Positions 1 through 6,836 of a stretch of 8,822 nucleotides of DNA are shown piece by piece. Under the pieces are notes generated by a model. The model was not told where the DNA came from, searched no databases, and saw only the letters and a program-made list of their open reading frames with translations. The stretch comes from Clostridia bacterium (GTDB lineage: Bacteria > Bacillota > Clostridia > Christensenellales > CAG-138): positions 1 through 8,822 of the forward strand of contig JAFSFN010000155.1 of NCBI GenBank assembly GCA_017435185.1. The letters are read 5' to 3'. A program made the translations under genes and the position numbers. Each line of letters opens with the position of its first letter. Within the stretch, counting starts at the first letter, position 1.

Positions 1-122
1 ATATGACTGCGGTCGATATCCAACAATTCAGCAAGCTGCATCTGCGTCAGCCCGCTTCTTTTTCTGTAGAAAGCTATATTCAGTCCAAGATTTCTGTAAA
101 GGTCTGCAAATTGCTTGTTCAC
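1..122 (-). CDS. XRE-family helix-turn-helix transcriptional regulator, N-terminal fragment (runs off left edge)
   Basis: Forty complete codons on the minus strand start at a GTG (122-120) and run off the window without a stop. The peptide begins MNKQFADLYRNLGLNIAFYR and continues with a typical XRE/Cro-CI helix-turn-helix start: RKRSGLTQMQLAELLDIDRS, where GLTQ opens helix 2 (about residues 24-27), QLAELLDI is the turn region and DRSH begins the recognition helix. I prefer the GTG start because AGGGG (134-130) lies 7 bases upstream and because the family usually has about 10-15 residues before the first helix. An in-frame ATG at 161-159, preceded by a weaker AAGG, would add 13 residues. Family role: sequence-specific DNA binding, often autoregulatory. 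The C-terminal part is outside the window, so the target and any effector domain are unknown. It follows the his operon on the same strand but is separated from it by terminator-like hairpins, so it is probably transcribed separately. I found no convincing minus-strand promoter for it. Confidence 0.85.
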   Translation of the reverse strand, partial: MNKQFADLYRNLGLNIAFYRKRSGLTQMQLAELLDIDRSH

Positions 123-194
123 ACAATCACCCCTGCTTATAATTGTATGTCTTTTCACCATTCATTAAACCTTGTACCGCGAGTAAATTAGTGC

Positions 195-223
195 TTGAAA
201 CAAGTCATATTTTGTTTTATAAT
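195..223 (+). promoter_or_regulatory. Near-consensus sigma-A (sigma-70 type) promoter on the + strand
   Basis: TTGAAA (195-200) is followed by exactly 17 bases and then TATAAT (218-223), five of six and six of six matches to the vegetative consensus with the optimal spacer. A second overlapping TATAAT starts at 223. Transcription would start near 230 and run rightward, away from the XRE gene and toward the 3' end of the his operon. There is no credible open reading frame between the predicted start and the terminator at 289-322, so the product would be an untranslated RNA. The area is AT-rich, so a chance match cannot be excluded. An 11-base dyad CTTG-AAA-CAAG (194-204) covers the -35 element. 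Confidence 0.5.
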
Positions 224-237
224 ATAATTACCAAAAA

Positions 238-260
238 AAGTTGAAATCATGATTCAACTT
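238..260 (-). terminator. Second, AT-rich hairpin with T-tract (back-up terminator or operator-like dyad)
   Basis: AAGTTGA (238-244) pairs with TCAACTT (254-260), around a 9-base loop that itself contains a near-palindrome centred on ATCATGAT. On the minus strand the hairpin is followed by seven T (complement of 233-239), the form of an intrinsic terminator. The stem is short and AT-rich, so it would be weaker than the one at 289-322. It could act as a second stop before the XRE gene. The whole 23 bases are also an almost perfect palindrome, so a protein-binding site is an alternative. Confidence 0.4.
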
Positions 261-282
261 TTCCGTTAGACGGATTTTCTCT

Positions 283-329
283 AAAAAAGACTCCCTTCTG
301 TTTCTTGTTTTCAGAGGGAGCCCTTTTTT
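283..329. terminator. Bidirectional Rho-independent terminator after the his operon
   Basis: GACTCCC plus TTCTG (289-300) pairs with CAGA plus GGGAGCC (312-322) with one bulged base and one G-T pair, around an 11-base loop. On the minus strand the hairpin is followed by TTTTTT (complement of 283-288), so it ends transcripts coming from hisZ through the phosphatase gene, whose stop codon TAA (330-328) touches the stem. On the + strand the same hairpin is followed by six T (324-329), so it would also end the candidate rightward RNA that starts near 230. Confidence 0.85.
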
Positions 330-1140
330 ATAATCTGACAGGTATAAAACCGTTCTTCGTGAGTATCGTCTTTTCACGAAAACCAAGCTCACGAAGCATT
401 TTTTCTGTCTCCTCAAACGCGCAGTCGAGCGTGTTTTCATTGTGGGAGTCAGATGTTACGGTTATTCTTGCTCCTTTTTCAAGCAGATGTTTCAAAAGTT
501 CTTTTGATGGGTAGGGCATTTTTCTGTAGCCCCTTGCTATCGCTCCCGTATTAACTTCAAATATGCCGCCTTTTTCACGCACGGCTTCAAGCGCATCAAG
601 TGCGATTTTCCTGTATGCACCGGATGTTTCATCAAAAAACTCGCCGTTGCCGTTGAGCTTTGTTATCAGGTCAAAATGACCGTATATATCGGGGTCAAGT
701 GCATACGCCATTGCACAGTAATCATCAAAATACGCTTTGACCGCACTGAGTGCGTCTCCTCCGCAGCCTACATTTATGAGGTTTGACAACTCCTCGCGGC
801 TTCCGTCAACAATAAAATAGCCGTTTTTAGTTCTTACACCGTGTATGGAGCCTATAAAATAGTCCAGCATACCGGTATCTCTTTTTTCGTAAGCATCTAT
901 TTCAAGGCCGAGAAACACATCCATCTCACCGCTGTATTCTTTCTTCAGGCGGTTTATGTTTTCATAATATTCACTGCTGTCTTCAGGAAGACAACAGCCA
1001 AGGTCAAGCGGATTATATGCGTGCTCCGAAAAGCCCAGCACAGAAAAGCCCAGCCGCTTTGCAGCGGCTGTCATTTCTTCGGGAGTGTTCTTTCCGTCCA
1101 CATAGGTCGTATGTGTATGCAGATTGCACTTCACACTCAT
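328..1140 (-). CDS. hisK: Histidinol-phosphatase, PHP family (HisK/HisJ type)
   Basis: Hydrolyses L-histidinol phosphate to histidinol and phosphate, the eighth step of histidine synthesis, in the cytoplasm. At 270 residues it has the usual length of PHP-type histidinol-phosphatases, and the metal-binding residues of the polymerase-and-histidinol-phosphatase fold are all visible. These are NLHTHT with H8 and H10, D15, SEH with H40, GLEID with E80, GSIHG with H100, GHFDLI with H155, and SDSHN with D231 and H233. Family knowledge says these bind a trinuclear metal centre. The ATG overlaps the hisIE stop in ATGA, and AGGAGA precedes it within the hisIE end. It is the last gene of the operon and ends against the terminator. 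It supplies the phosphatase that the single-domain HisB lacks. Oddities: a strong 8-bp hairpin about 70 bases into the gene and an in-phase repeat encoding LGFS-V-LGFS (residues 30-38). The symbol hisJ is also used for this family; a PHP phosphoesterase of another specificity is unlikely in this context. Confidence 0.93.
   Translation of the reverse strand: MSVKCNLHTHTTYVDGKNTPEEMTAAAKRLGFSVLGFSEHAYNPLDLGCCLPEDSSEYYENINRLKKEYSGEMDVFLGLEIDAYEKRDTGMLDYFIGSIHGVRTKNGYFIVDGSREELSNLINVGCGGDALSAVKAYFDDYCAMAYALDPDIYGHFDLITKLNGNGEFFDETSGAYRKIALDALEAVREKGGIFEVNTGAIARGYRKMPYPSKELLKHLLEKGARITVTSDSHNENTLDCAFEETEKMLRELGFREKTILTKNGFIPVRL
1028..1054. repeat. Short in-phase direct repeat inside the phosphatase gene
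   Basis: GAAAAGCCCAGC occurs at 1028-1039 and again at 1043-1054, a 12-base direct repeat offset by 15 bases (five codons). On the coding strand it writes LGFS twice in LGFSVLGFSEH. The second copy leads into the SEH metal motif. It is probably coincidental codon reuse in a beta-strand segment, or a very small old duplication. Confidence 0.6.
1051..1070. repeat. Perfect 8-bp inverted repeat inside the phosphatase gene
   Basis: CAGCCGCT (1051-1058) and AGCGGCTG (1063-1070) are perfect complements separated by four bases, giving a GC-rich hairpin in the mRNA about 70 bases after the start codon of the last his gene. It lies over codons for an alanine-rich helix (TAAAKRLG), which favours such sequence by chance. 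No T-run follows, so it is not an intrinsic terminator. Confidence 0.7.
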
Positions 1141-1793
1141 TGCAGAGTCTCCTGCTTAACCTTTTTATCGATAACGTGACGGCTGTCAAGCTCAAACATT
1201 ATGTCACGCAAAGATACGCCCATCTCTACCATGAGAACAAGAATGTGATAGGTAAGGTCTGCAATCTCAAATATTACTTCTCGCTTGCTGTCCTTCATTG
1301 CGCCGATTATGACCTCGGTACATTCTTCGCCGACCTTCTTGAGTATCTTTTCCTTGCCCTTTGCAAAGAGGTATGAGGTATATGAACCCTCGGGCAGTTC
1401 TTCTTTTCTTGCTTCCAAGAGTTCATAGAGGTCCTGAAGCTCAAAGTCGCTGTTGAACTTTCTTCTTGCCTGCTCACCGAATATAACAGAATTGAAGCAG
1501 CTTTCTGCGCCGGTATGACAGGCAGGGCCATCCTTTATGACCTCGACAACGAGTGCATCATAATCGCAGTCTGCCGTTATCCTTACAACATGCTGAACAT
1601 TGCCGCTCGTTTCACCCTTGCGCCAAAGTTCTCTGCGCGATCTTGAATAGAAGCAGGTACGGCCTTCTTTCATTGTTATTGCAAGACTTTCCCTGTTCAT
1701 ATATGCTACCGTAAGCACTTCTTTTGTATAATGATCCTGAACCACGGCAGGAATAAGGCCATGTTCGTCAAACTTCAATTTTTCAAGACTCAT
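1137..1793 (-). CDS. hisIE: Bifunctional phosphoribosyl-AMP cyclohydrolase / phosphoribosyl-ATP pyrophosphatase
   Basis: Fusion protein for steps two and three. The C-terminal HisE domain splits phosphoribosyl-ATP to phosphoribosyl-AMP and pyrophosphate; the N-terminal HisI domain opens the adenine ring to give ProFAR. HisI spans about residues 1-110: PAVVQD, LTVAYMN (28-33), FYSRSR and LWRKGETSGN (48-65), then ADCDYDA (74-80) and GPACHTGAESCF (89-100). C76, C92 and C99 match the zinc cysteines, and D75, D77 and D79 match the magnesium aspartates. HisE spans about 118-207: YTSYLF (138-143), KVGEECTEVIIGA (153-165) and EIADLTYH (176-183), with the acidic metal-binding pattern of all-alpha NTP pyrophosphohydrolases (E156, E157, E160, E176, D179). 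At 218 residues it has normal length for the fusion. The ATG at 1793 has AGGAGG (1808-1803) nine bases upstream. It starts 3 bases after hisF and overlaps the phosphatase gene by 4. Confidence 0.97.
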   Translation of the reverse strand: MSLEKLKFDEHGLIPAVVQDHYTKEVLTVAYMNRESLAITMKEGRTCFYSRSRRELWRKGETSGNVQHVVRITADCDYDALVVEVIKDGPACHTGAESCFNSVIFGEQARRKFNSDFELQDLYELLEARKEELPEGSYTSYLFAKGKEKILKKVGEECTEVIIGAMKDSKREVIFEIADLTYHILVLMVEMGVSLRDIMFELDSRHVIDKKVKQETLQ

Positions 1794-1796
1794 TGT

Positions 1797-2558
1797 TCAA
1801 ATCCTCCTCATAGGAATACCGTTATCGTTAAGGTACTCTTTTAATTCCATTATGTCAACCTGCTTGAAGTGGAATATTGAAGCCGCAAGCCCTGCATCCA
1901 CTTTCGGCAGTGTATTGAACAGTGTAAGAAAATGCTCCATATTCCCCGCTCCGCCGCTTGCTATAACGGGAACATTCACTCTGTCGCACACCGCTTCGAG
2001 CATTTCAATGTCGAAACCGCCTTTAACGCCGTCAGTATCAATGCTGTTGACAACAATCTCGCCTGCACCGTTCTTGACGCCGTTTTCGGCCCATTCAAGT
2101 GCGTCTATGCCTGTGTTTTCCCTGCCGCCCTTGGCAAATATCGTGAATCTGCCGTCAACTCTTTTAACGTCCATAGACAGCACTACGCACTGGTCGCCGT
2201 AGCGTTTTGCCGCCTCACCGATCAATGACGGATTCTTTATCGCGCCCGAGTTGACGCTTACTTTGTCTGCGCCGCACTTGAGTATGCGGTCAAAATCTTC
2301 AACACTGTTCACGCTTCCGCCAACGGTCAACGGTATGAATATCTCGCTTGCAACTTTTGTCAGAACATCGGTGAACAACGCTCTGCCTTCAAAACTTGCG
2401 GTTATGTCATAGAAAACAAGCTCGTCCGCACCGCTTTTGTTATAGAATCGGGCAAGCTCCGTCGGGTCCTCGACATCTTTTATGCCCTCAAAATTCATTC
2501 CTTTTACGACCCTGCCGTTTCGTATGTCCAGACAGGGTATTATACGCTTGGTTATCAT
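1797..2558 (-). CDS. hisF: Imidazole glycerol phosphate synthase, cyclase subunit HisF
   Basis: A (beta/alpha)8-barrel that joins ammonia delivered by HisH to PRFAR, producing imidazole glycerol phosphate for histidine and AICAR for purine synthesis (step five). The start KRIIPCLDIRNGRVVKG carries the first catalytic aspartate D11 and K19. The second catalytic aspartate, D130, is in LSMDVKR. D176 is in NSIDTDGVKGGFD. Phosphate-binding loops are LTVGGSV (77-83) and IASGGAG (199-205). Its 253 residues match the family length (about 250-258). The gene begins one base after the hisA stop (TGA-T-ATG), with CGGAGAA inside the hisA end as ribosome site. HisH is encoded two genes upstream, with the homologous barrel HisA between them, a common Firmicute order. 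Confidence 0.98.
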   Translation of the reverse strand: MITKRIIPCLDIRNGRVVKGMNFEGIKDVEDPTELARFYNKSGADELVFYDITASFEGRALFTDVLTKVASEIFIPLTVGGSVNSVEDFDRILKCGADKVSVNSGAIKNPSLIGEAAKRYGDQCVVLSMDVKRVDGRFTIFAKGGRENTGIDALEWAENGVKNGAGEIVVNSIDTDGVKGGFDIEMLEAVCDRVNVPVIASGGAGNMEHFLTLFNTLPKVDAGLAASIFHFKQVDIMELKEYLNDNGIPMRRI

Positions 2559-2559
2559 A

Positions 2560-3282
2560 TCAATTCTCCGGATCTGCTATCTTTACTGCTCTTGAAAGGT
2601 CTATTGCGCCCTCATATATCGCCTTGCCGATTATAGCAGCATAAATACCCATTTTTTTGAGTGCGGCAACATCTTCCTCGAAGCATATTCCGCCCGACGC
2701 CACTATGGACAGACCGTCTATTTCACTGAGTACGGAATATATCTCCCTGTTTGTGCCGCTCATTGCGCCATCCTTTGCAATGTCGGTATATATTACGGTT
2801 TTAACGCCCTTGTCACGAAGCTCTTTGCAGAATGTGACCGAGTCGATATCGGTTCTTTCAAGCCAGCCCGAAAGTGCCGCCTTGCCGTCATGGGCATCAA
2901 CGCCGACGGCAATTTTTTCGCCAAACTCACGCAATGCATCACTCAAAAGCTGAGGGTTCTTCACTGCCGCAGTTCCGAGTATTACACGGTCAACGCCCAA
3001 TTTTATATATTCCTCTATTCTTTCCATAGTGCGTATGCCGCCGCCGACCTCGATGAACAAACCTTCAACCTCGCACAGTTTGCCTATGCAGGGCATATTT
3101 ATCGGCATACCCGATTTTGCACCGTCAAGGTCAACGACATGAAGATTGCGTGCGTCCTGTTCCAAAAACCGTTTTGCAACCGAAACGGGGTCATTGTCAT
3201 ATACTTTTTTATTGTCATAGTCACCGCGTGTCAAGCGTACCGCCTGACCGGATATCAAATCTATCGCAGGAAAAATTTCCAT
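2560..3282 (-). CDS. hisA: Phosphoribosylformimino-5-aminoimidazole carboxamide ribotide isomerase HisA
   Basis: Catalyses the Amadori-type isomerisation of ProFAR to PRFAR, step four. It is a (beta/alpha)8-barrel related to HisF. Visible residues: the general base D8 in FPAIDL, GQAVRL (12-17), HVVDLDGA (48-55), the phosphate loop EVGGGIR (78-84), the general acid D129 in VGVDA, W140 in SGW, T166/D167 in YTDIAKDG, and the second phosphate loop VASGGI (194-199). D8 and D129 correspond to the known catalytic pair. Length 240 is typical. The carboxamide-tryptophan feature and the GVDA motif distinguish it from HisF; a bifunctional PriA is unlikely because it belongs to actinobacteria. It follows hisH by 2 bases. 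GGAGGG in the hisH end sits about 12 bases upstream of the ATG, a rather long spacing. Confidence 0.97.
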   Translation of the reverse strand: MEIFPAIDLISGQAVRLTRGDYDNKKVYDNDPVSVAKRFLEQDARNLHVVDLDGAKSGMPINMPCIGKLCEVEGLFIEVGGGIRTMERIEEYIKLGVDRVILGTAAVKNPQLLSDALREFGEKIAVGVDAHDGKAALSGWLERTDIDSVTFCKELRDKGVKTVIYTDIAKDGAMSGTNREIYSVLSEIDGLSIVASGGICFEEDVAALKKMGIYAAIIGKAIYEGAIDLSRAVKIADPEN

Positions 3283-3284
3283 AA

Positions 3285-3908
3285 TCAGCCATTGCCCTCC
3301 GCAATTTCAACAAATGCACGAAGCATGTTAAGGCCCACTTCGCCGCTCTTTTCGGGATGGAACTGTGTTCCGTATACATTTTTGTTCCGCACAACACCGG
3401 GAACATCAACACCGTAATTTGAATATGCGACTATGCTCTCGTCACAGTTCTTGGCATAGAACGAATGAACATAATAAACATGGGAGCCCTCTTTCACATA
3501 CTTCATGAGGGGGTCGTCTTTCTGCTTGAATGTGAGTGAATTCCAGCCTATCTGAGGCACTTTGAGGCCTTCAGTATCAAGATTCAAGTCGCAGACCTCG
3601 CCTTTTATAAGACCCAGCCCATCATGCTCACCGTATTCATAGCTCTTATCGAACAAAAGCTGCATACCCAGGCAAATGCCTAAAAACGGCTTGCCGCTCT
3701 TTGCCCGGTCACGCAAAAACTCCAAAAGGCCGCTTTCTCTGAGCTTGGAAGCCGCATCACCGAACGCACCCACTCCCGGAAGTATTATTCCGTTCGCCTT
3801 TTTGAGCAGTTCTTTATCGGCAGTAACTACACTTTCAATATTCAAATATTTGAGCGATGCACACAACGAAAAGAGGTTGCCCACACCGTAATCAACAACA
3901 GCTATCAT
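3285..3908 (-). CDS. hisH: Imidazole glycerol phosphate synthase, glutaminase subunit HisH
   Basis: Class I glutamine amidotransferase that hydrolyses glutamine and passes ammonia to HisF. The triad is visible: nucleophile C79 in LGICLGMQLLF, and H184 and E186 in GTQFHPEKS. DYGVGNLFSL (6-15) is the N-terminal HisH signature. PGVGAFG (44-50) is the oxyanion-region loop, with the HisH-specific glycine-valine-glycine. VPQIGWN (117-123) and YYVHSFY (145-151) are further HisH signatures that separate it from the TrpG/PabA relatives. Length 207 is normal. The ATG overlaps the hisB stop (ATGA), with AAAGGTG immediately upstream. Confidence 0.97.
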   Translation of the reverse strand: MIAVVDYGVGNLFSLCASLKYLNIESVVTADKELLKKANGIILPGVGAFGDAASKLRESGLLEFLRDRAKSGKPFLGICLGMQLLFDKSYEYGEHDGLGLIKGEVCDLNLDTEGLKVPQIGWNSLTFKQKDDPLMKYVKEGSHVYYVHSFYAKNCDESIVAYSNYGVDVPGVVRNKNVYGTQFHPEKSGEVGLNMLRAFVEIAEGNG

Positions 3909-4492
3909 AATACACCTTTTGATGACGGGATCTCGTTTGCTCTGTTGCTGTCGATTGAGACAGCTTCAGCCAATGCTCTTGAAAGGCCCTTGAACACAGC
4001 TTCTATTATGTGGTGCGAATTATCGCCCCTGTTCTGGCGCACATGGAGAGTAAGGCCCATATTACGGCAAAACGCCATCAAAAACTCGGCAACAAGTTCT
4101 GTGTCGAACTCGCCCACTTTCTCTGTAGGAAAATGAAAATCATGGGCAAAATAGCTTCTGCCGCTTATGTCAAGCGAAATATCCACCCATGCTTCATCCA
4201 TGGGAATGGAGCGTGACGCATATCTTTTAATGCCCTTTTTATCACCCAGCGCATCAAAGAAAGCCGTTCCCAGCACTATGCCGATATCTTCGGCAGAATG
4301 GTGGAAGTCCACTTCCGTGTCGCCCTTGCATTTCACTGCAAGGTCAAATCTGCCGTGTATCGCAAAAAGCTGGAGCATATGGTCGAAAAAGCCACAGCCT
4401 GTATCTATATCGTGAACGCCCGTACCGTCAAGGTTTATTCCGAGCTGTATATCCGTTTCCTTTGTTTTTCTCTCGGCTTTTGCTATTCTCAT
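3905..4492 (-). CDS. hisB: Imidazoleglycerol-phosphate dehydratase HisB (single-domain)
   Basis: Removes water from imidazole glycerol phosphate to give imidazole acetol phosphate, step six. It is a manganese enzyme that forms a 24-mer in characterised members. Metal and active-site motifs are all present: TGCGFFDHMLQLFAIHG (31-47, H38 and H46), DFHHSAEDIG (62-71, H64, H65, E68), PMDEAW (97-102), GRSYFAHDF (111-119), LHVRQNRGDNSHHIIEAVFK (149-168, H150, H160, H161, E164), and the conserved C-terminal IPSSKGVL (188-195). At 195 residues it contains only the dehydratase. It lacks the N-terminal HAD phosphatase of the enterobacterial bifunctional HisB, consistent with the separate PHP phosphatase at the operon end. 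GGAGG lies seven bases before the ATG, which overlaps the hisC stop by 4 bases. Confidence 0.98.
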   Translation of the reverse strand: MRIAKAERKTKETDIQLGINLDGTGVHDIDTGCGFFDHMLQLFAIHGRFDLAVKCKGDTEVDFHHSAEDIGIVLGTAFFDALGDKKGIKRYASRSIPMDEAWVDISLDISGRSYFAHDFHFPTEKVGEFDTELVAEFLMAFCRNMGLTLHVRQNRGDNSHHIIEAVFKGLSRALAEAVSIDSNRANEIPSSKGVL

Positions 4493-5550
4493 AATAATTC
4501 CTCCGTTATTATTTCAGCGATTTTCTCGACAAGCACCTGCATCTGCTCCTGAGTGCCTATAGTTATTCTGACATAATCACTCACACGCTCACCCGAGAAG
4601 TAACGCACGAGCACGCCCTTCTCTTTGAGCTTCAAATACATCGTCTCGCCGCTTATTCCGTCTTTCTTGGCAAACACAAAATTCGCATATGACGGCAATA
4701 CGGTAAAGCCCATTTTTTCAAGCTGCTCTTTTGTCCAAGCCCTTGCTGCGCATATCTTTACGGTGCATTTTTCAAAATACTCCGCATCTTTAGTTGCCGC
4801 AGTACCTGCCGCAAGCGCAAGGCGATTAACATTGTAAGGGTTGAACGAATATATCATTCTGTTCAGATCTGCAATTATTTCTTCATTGCCTACGGCATAA
4901 CCTATTCGTGCGCCCGCAAGCGAGCGTGATTTTGAATAGGTGCCTATCACAAGAAGGTTATCGTATTTTTTTGTAAGGCAAACCGCACTCTCAGCTCCGA
5001 AATCAACATACGCTTCGTCTATTACCACAAGCTCATTTTGATTGTGAAGCACTATTTTTTCGATATCATCACGGCAAAGTGCCATGCCCGTAGGCGCATT
5101 GGGATTTGCAATGAGCACAGTCCTGTTTGCGTTAAAATAGTCCTCTGCCTTTATCGAGAAATCCTCATGCAAGGGTATCTGCAAAGCATCAACGCCCATT
5201 GTTTGAGCGTATACGGGGTAAAAGCCGTATGAGATATCGGGGAAGCATATGCCATGGGGGCAAAGTGCCATGAAAGTGAACGCCAAAAGCTCGTCAGAGC
5301 CGTTGCTAACCGTCACATTTTCGCTCTTTACGCCCCGATTTTCGGCAATGGCTTCACAAAGTGCCTTTTTAGTGGGGTCGGGGTAGAGATTCTGCGACGA
5401 CACCTGAGCATTGACAGCCTCTATCACCTTTGGTGACGGTTCAAACGGGCTTTCATTGGTATTGAGTTTTACATACTGCATATCCCGAGGCTGTTCGCCC
5501 GGAGTATACGGCTTGAGCGCAGAATATTTCTGCGCTAAAAATCTGCTCAT
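4489..5550 (-). CDS. hisC: Histidinol-phosphate aminotransferase HisC
   Basis: PLP-dependent fold type I (class I/II) aminotransferase that transfers an amino group from glutamate to imidazole acetol phosphate, giving histidinol phosphate (step seven). Motifs in order: KLNTNESPFEPSP (28-40), typical of HisC; NLYPDPT (54-60); SNGSDELLAF (82-91), the phosphate-binding region; ANPNAPTG (148-155, N151); VIDEAYVDF (176-184, D178 contacts the pyridine nitrogen); TYSKSRSLAGARIGYAVG (204-221), where K207 forms the Schiff base; and VRITIG (327-332), where R328 binds the substrate carboxylate. Length 353 is typical. The ATG overlaps the hisD stop (ATGA), with GAGGTGG just upstream. Position inside the his operon makes an aromatic or cobalamin (CobD) aminotransferase role unlikely. 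Confidence 0.97.
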   Translation of the reverse strand: MSRFLAQKYSALKPYTPGEQPRDMQYVKLNTNESPFEPSPKVIEAVNAQVSSQNLYPDPTKKALCEAIAENRGVKSENVTVSNGSDELLAFTFMALCPHGICFPDISYGFYPVYAQTMGVDALQIPLHEDFSIKAEDYFNANRTVLIANPNAPTGMALCRDDIEKIVLHNQNELVVIDEAYVDFGAESAVCLTKKYDNLLVIGTYSKSRSLAGARIGYAVGNEEIIADLNRMIYSFNPYNVNRLALAAGTAATKDAEYFEKCTVKICAARAWTKEQLEKMGFTVLPSYANFVFAKKDGISGETMYLKLKEKGVLVRYFSGERVSDYVRITIGTQEQMQVLVEKIAEIITEELL

Positions 5551-6836
5551 TCTTCCACCTCATCGGACACACGAACATACACGCTGTTGCCGTGTCCCGT
5601 CAAACCCTCATGCTCGGCAAAACCGATAACATCGTCTGCTTCTTGAGTGAGAGCGTCTTTTGTATAGTATAAATATGACGAACGCTTTATGAAATCATCG
5701 ACCGACAGGGGCGATGAGAAATGTGCCGTTCCGTTTGTGGGAAGCACATGATTAACTCCTGCAAAATAGTCACCCAATGCTTCGGGCGTGTTTCTGCCCA
5801 TGAACACACTGCCTGCGTTTTTAACATAGGGCAACAGTGCAAACGGGTCATCAACACAAAGCTCCAAATGCTCGGGAGCAAGCTCGTTTGCAACAGCTAT
5901 TGCCTGCATGATATCGTTTGCAATGAGTATCATGCCGTTATTGTCTATCGACTTGCGGCATATCTCCTCACGCTCAAGCATGGGTATCTGCCTTTCAAGC
6001 TCTGCCTGAACTTTATAGGCAAGCTCGACACTGTTTGTTATGAGTACGGCACTTGCGAGCATGTCATGCTCTGCCTGTGAAAGCAGATCTGCCGCAACAT
6101 GAACGGGAGAGCTGTTTTCATCGGCAACCACCAAAATCTCACTCGGGCCTGCAAACATATCAATGCCCACAAGGCCCAGCGCCTGACGCTTTGCCGTTGC
6201 CACAAAGATATTGCCGGGGCCGACTATCTGATATACCTTGGGAATTGTCTGTGTACCGTAGGCAAGTGCGGCAATCGCCTGTGCGCCGCCGACTTTATAT
6301 ATCTCCGTCACGCCTGCAATGCTTGCGGCGGCAAGTATGTTCTTTGCAACAGTACCGTCTTTCTGCGGCGGCGTGACCATGACGATGCGCTCAACATTTG
6401 CAATGGCTGCAGGAACGGCATTCATCAGCACACTGCTCGGATATGCGGCAGTACCGCCGGGAACATATATTCCTGCGCTTTCAACAGGCAAGAATCTCTG
6501 TCCGAGCACTACGCCGTTTTCCTTGCGGACTTCGTATGATTCTCTTATCTGAGTTTTATGGAATGATGCAATGTTTTCTTTGGCTTTCTTGAGCGTTTCC
6601 ATAAACATGGGGTCAACACTTTCAACCGCCGCTTTTATCTCGGCATCGCTCACACGCAATTCTTTCAAAGCAACACCGTCAAAACGCTCGGTATATTCAA
6701 GGAGCGCTTCATCGCCGCGCTTTTGCACGTCTGCCATTATTCCTTTTACAGTTTCCTCAACATCACTGCGCCACACTATGGCACGCTTTAATATTGAGGC
6801 AACATCCGTCTTTTCCAAATCAAATATTCTTATCAT
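5547..6836 (-). CDS. hisD: Histidinol dehydrogenase HisD
   Basis: Zinc- and NAD-dependent enzyme that oxidises histidinol via histidinal to histidine, the last two steps. Motifs: SAGIYVPGGTAAYPSS (120-135), VGGAQAIAALAYGT (182-195), the nucleotide-site segment IVGPGNIFVATAKR (204-217), and FAGPSEILVVAD (228-239). By comparison with the Escherichia coli enzyme, the zinc ligands are Q254 and H257 in SQAEHD, D356 in GDYFAG and H415 in LTGHGNSVYVR. The catalytic pair is E322-H323 in APEHLEL. All are intact in 429 residues, the normal length. The ATG overlaps the hisG stop in ATGA. No strong Shine-Dalgarno site is visible close to it (only AAAGAAAT, with GAGGAAAA about 15 bases upstream), so translation probably depends on coupling to hisG. 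Confidence 0.98.
   Translation of the reverse strand: MIRIFDLEKTDVASILKRAIVWRSDVEETVKGIMADVQKRGDEALLEYTERFDGVALKELRVSDAEIKAAVESVDPMFMETLKKAKENIASFHKTQIRESYEVRKENGVVLGQRFLPVESAGIYVPGGTAAYPSSVLMNAVPAAIANVERIVMVTPPQKDGTVAKNILAAASIAGVTEIYKVGGAQAIAALAYGTQTIPKVYQIVGPGNIFVATAKRQALGLVGIDMFAGPSEILVVADENSSPVHVAADLLSQAEHDMLASAVLITNSVELAYKVQAELERQIPMLEREEICRKSIDNNGMILIANDIMQAIAVANELAPEHLELCVDDPFALLPYVKNAGSVFMGRNTPEALGDYFAGVNHVLPTNGTAHFSSPLSVDDFIKRSSYLYYTKDALTQEADDVIGFAEHEGLTGHGNSVYVRVSDEVEE

Larger units (their letters stand above)
230..329 (+). ncRNA. Candidate small untranslated RNA, about 100 nt
   Basis: This is the stretch between the predicted start of the + strand promoter at 195-223 and the end of the T-run of the terminator. 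It would contain three hairpins in order: AAGTTGA/TCAACTT (238-244 with 254-260), TCCGT-TAG-ACGGA (262-274), and a terminator stem GACTCCC-TTCTG/CAGA-GGGAGCC (289-300 with 312-322) followed by six T. A promoter, folded segments and a Rho-independent terminator within 135 bases is the usual layout of a bacterial sRNA gene. The only ATG with a stop is a six-codon frame at 249-269 without a ribosome site. The RNA would also have at its 3' end the complement of the his operon 3' end. No RNA family was recognised. The call is inference from the layout; the same hairpins can be explained as his-operon terminators alone. Confidence 0.3.

Noticed and set aside
249..269. Six-codon frame MIQLFR as a leader peptide in the candidate RNA
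   Set aside because: No ribosome binding site, the start is in a hairpin loop, and there is no codon bias that would suggest attenuation.
2890..3417. 175-codon + strand frame opposite hisA/hisH
   Set aside because: It lies antisense to two strongly recognised genes, has no family resemblance and is explained as a shadow of their codon pattern.
3905..4492. Bifunctional HisB with phosphatase domain
   Set aside because: The protein has only the 195-residue dehydratase, and the upstream reading frame belongs entirely to hisC.
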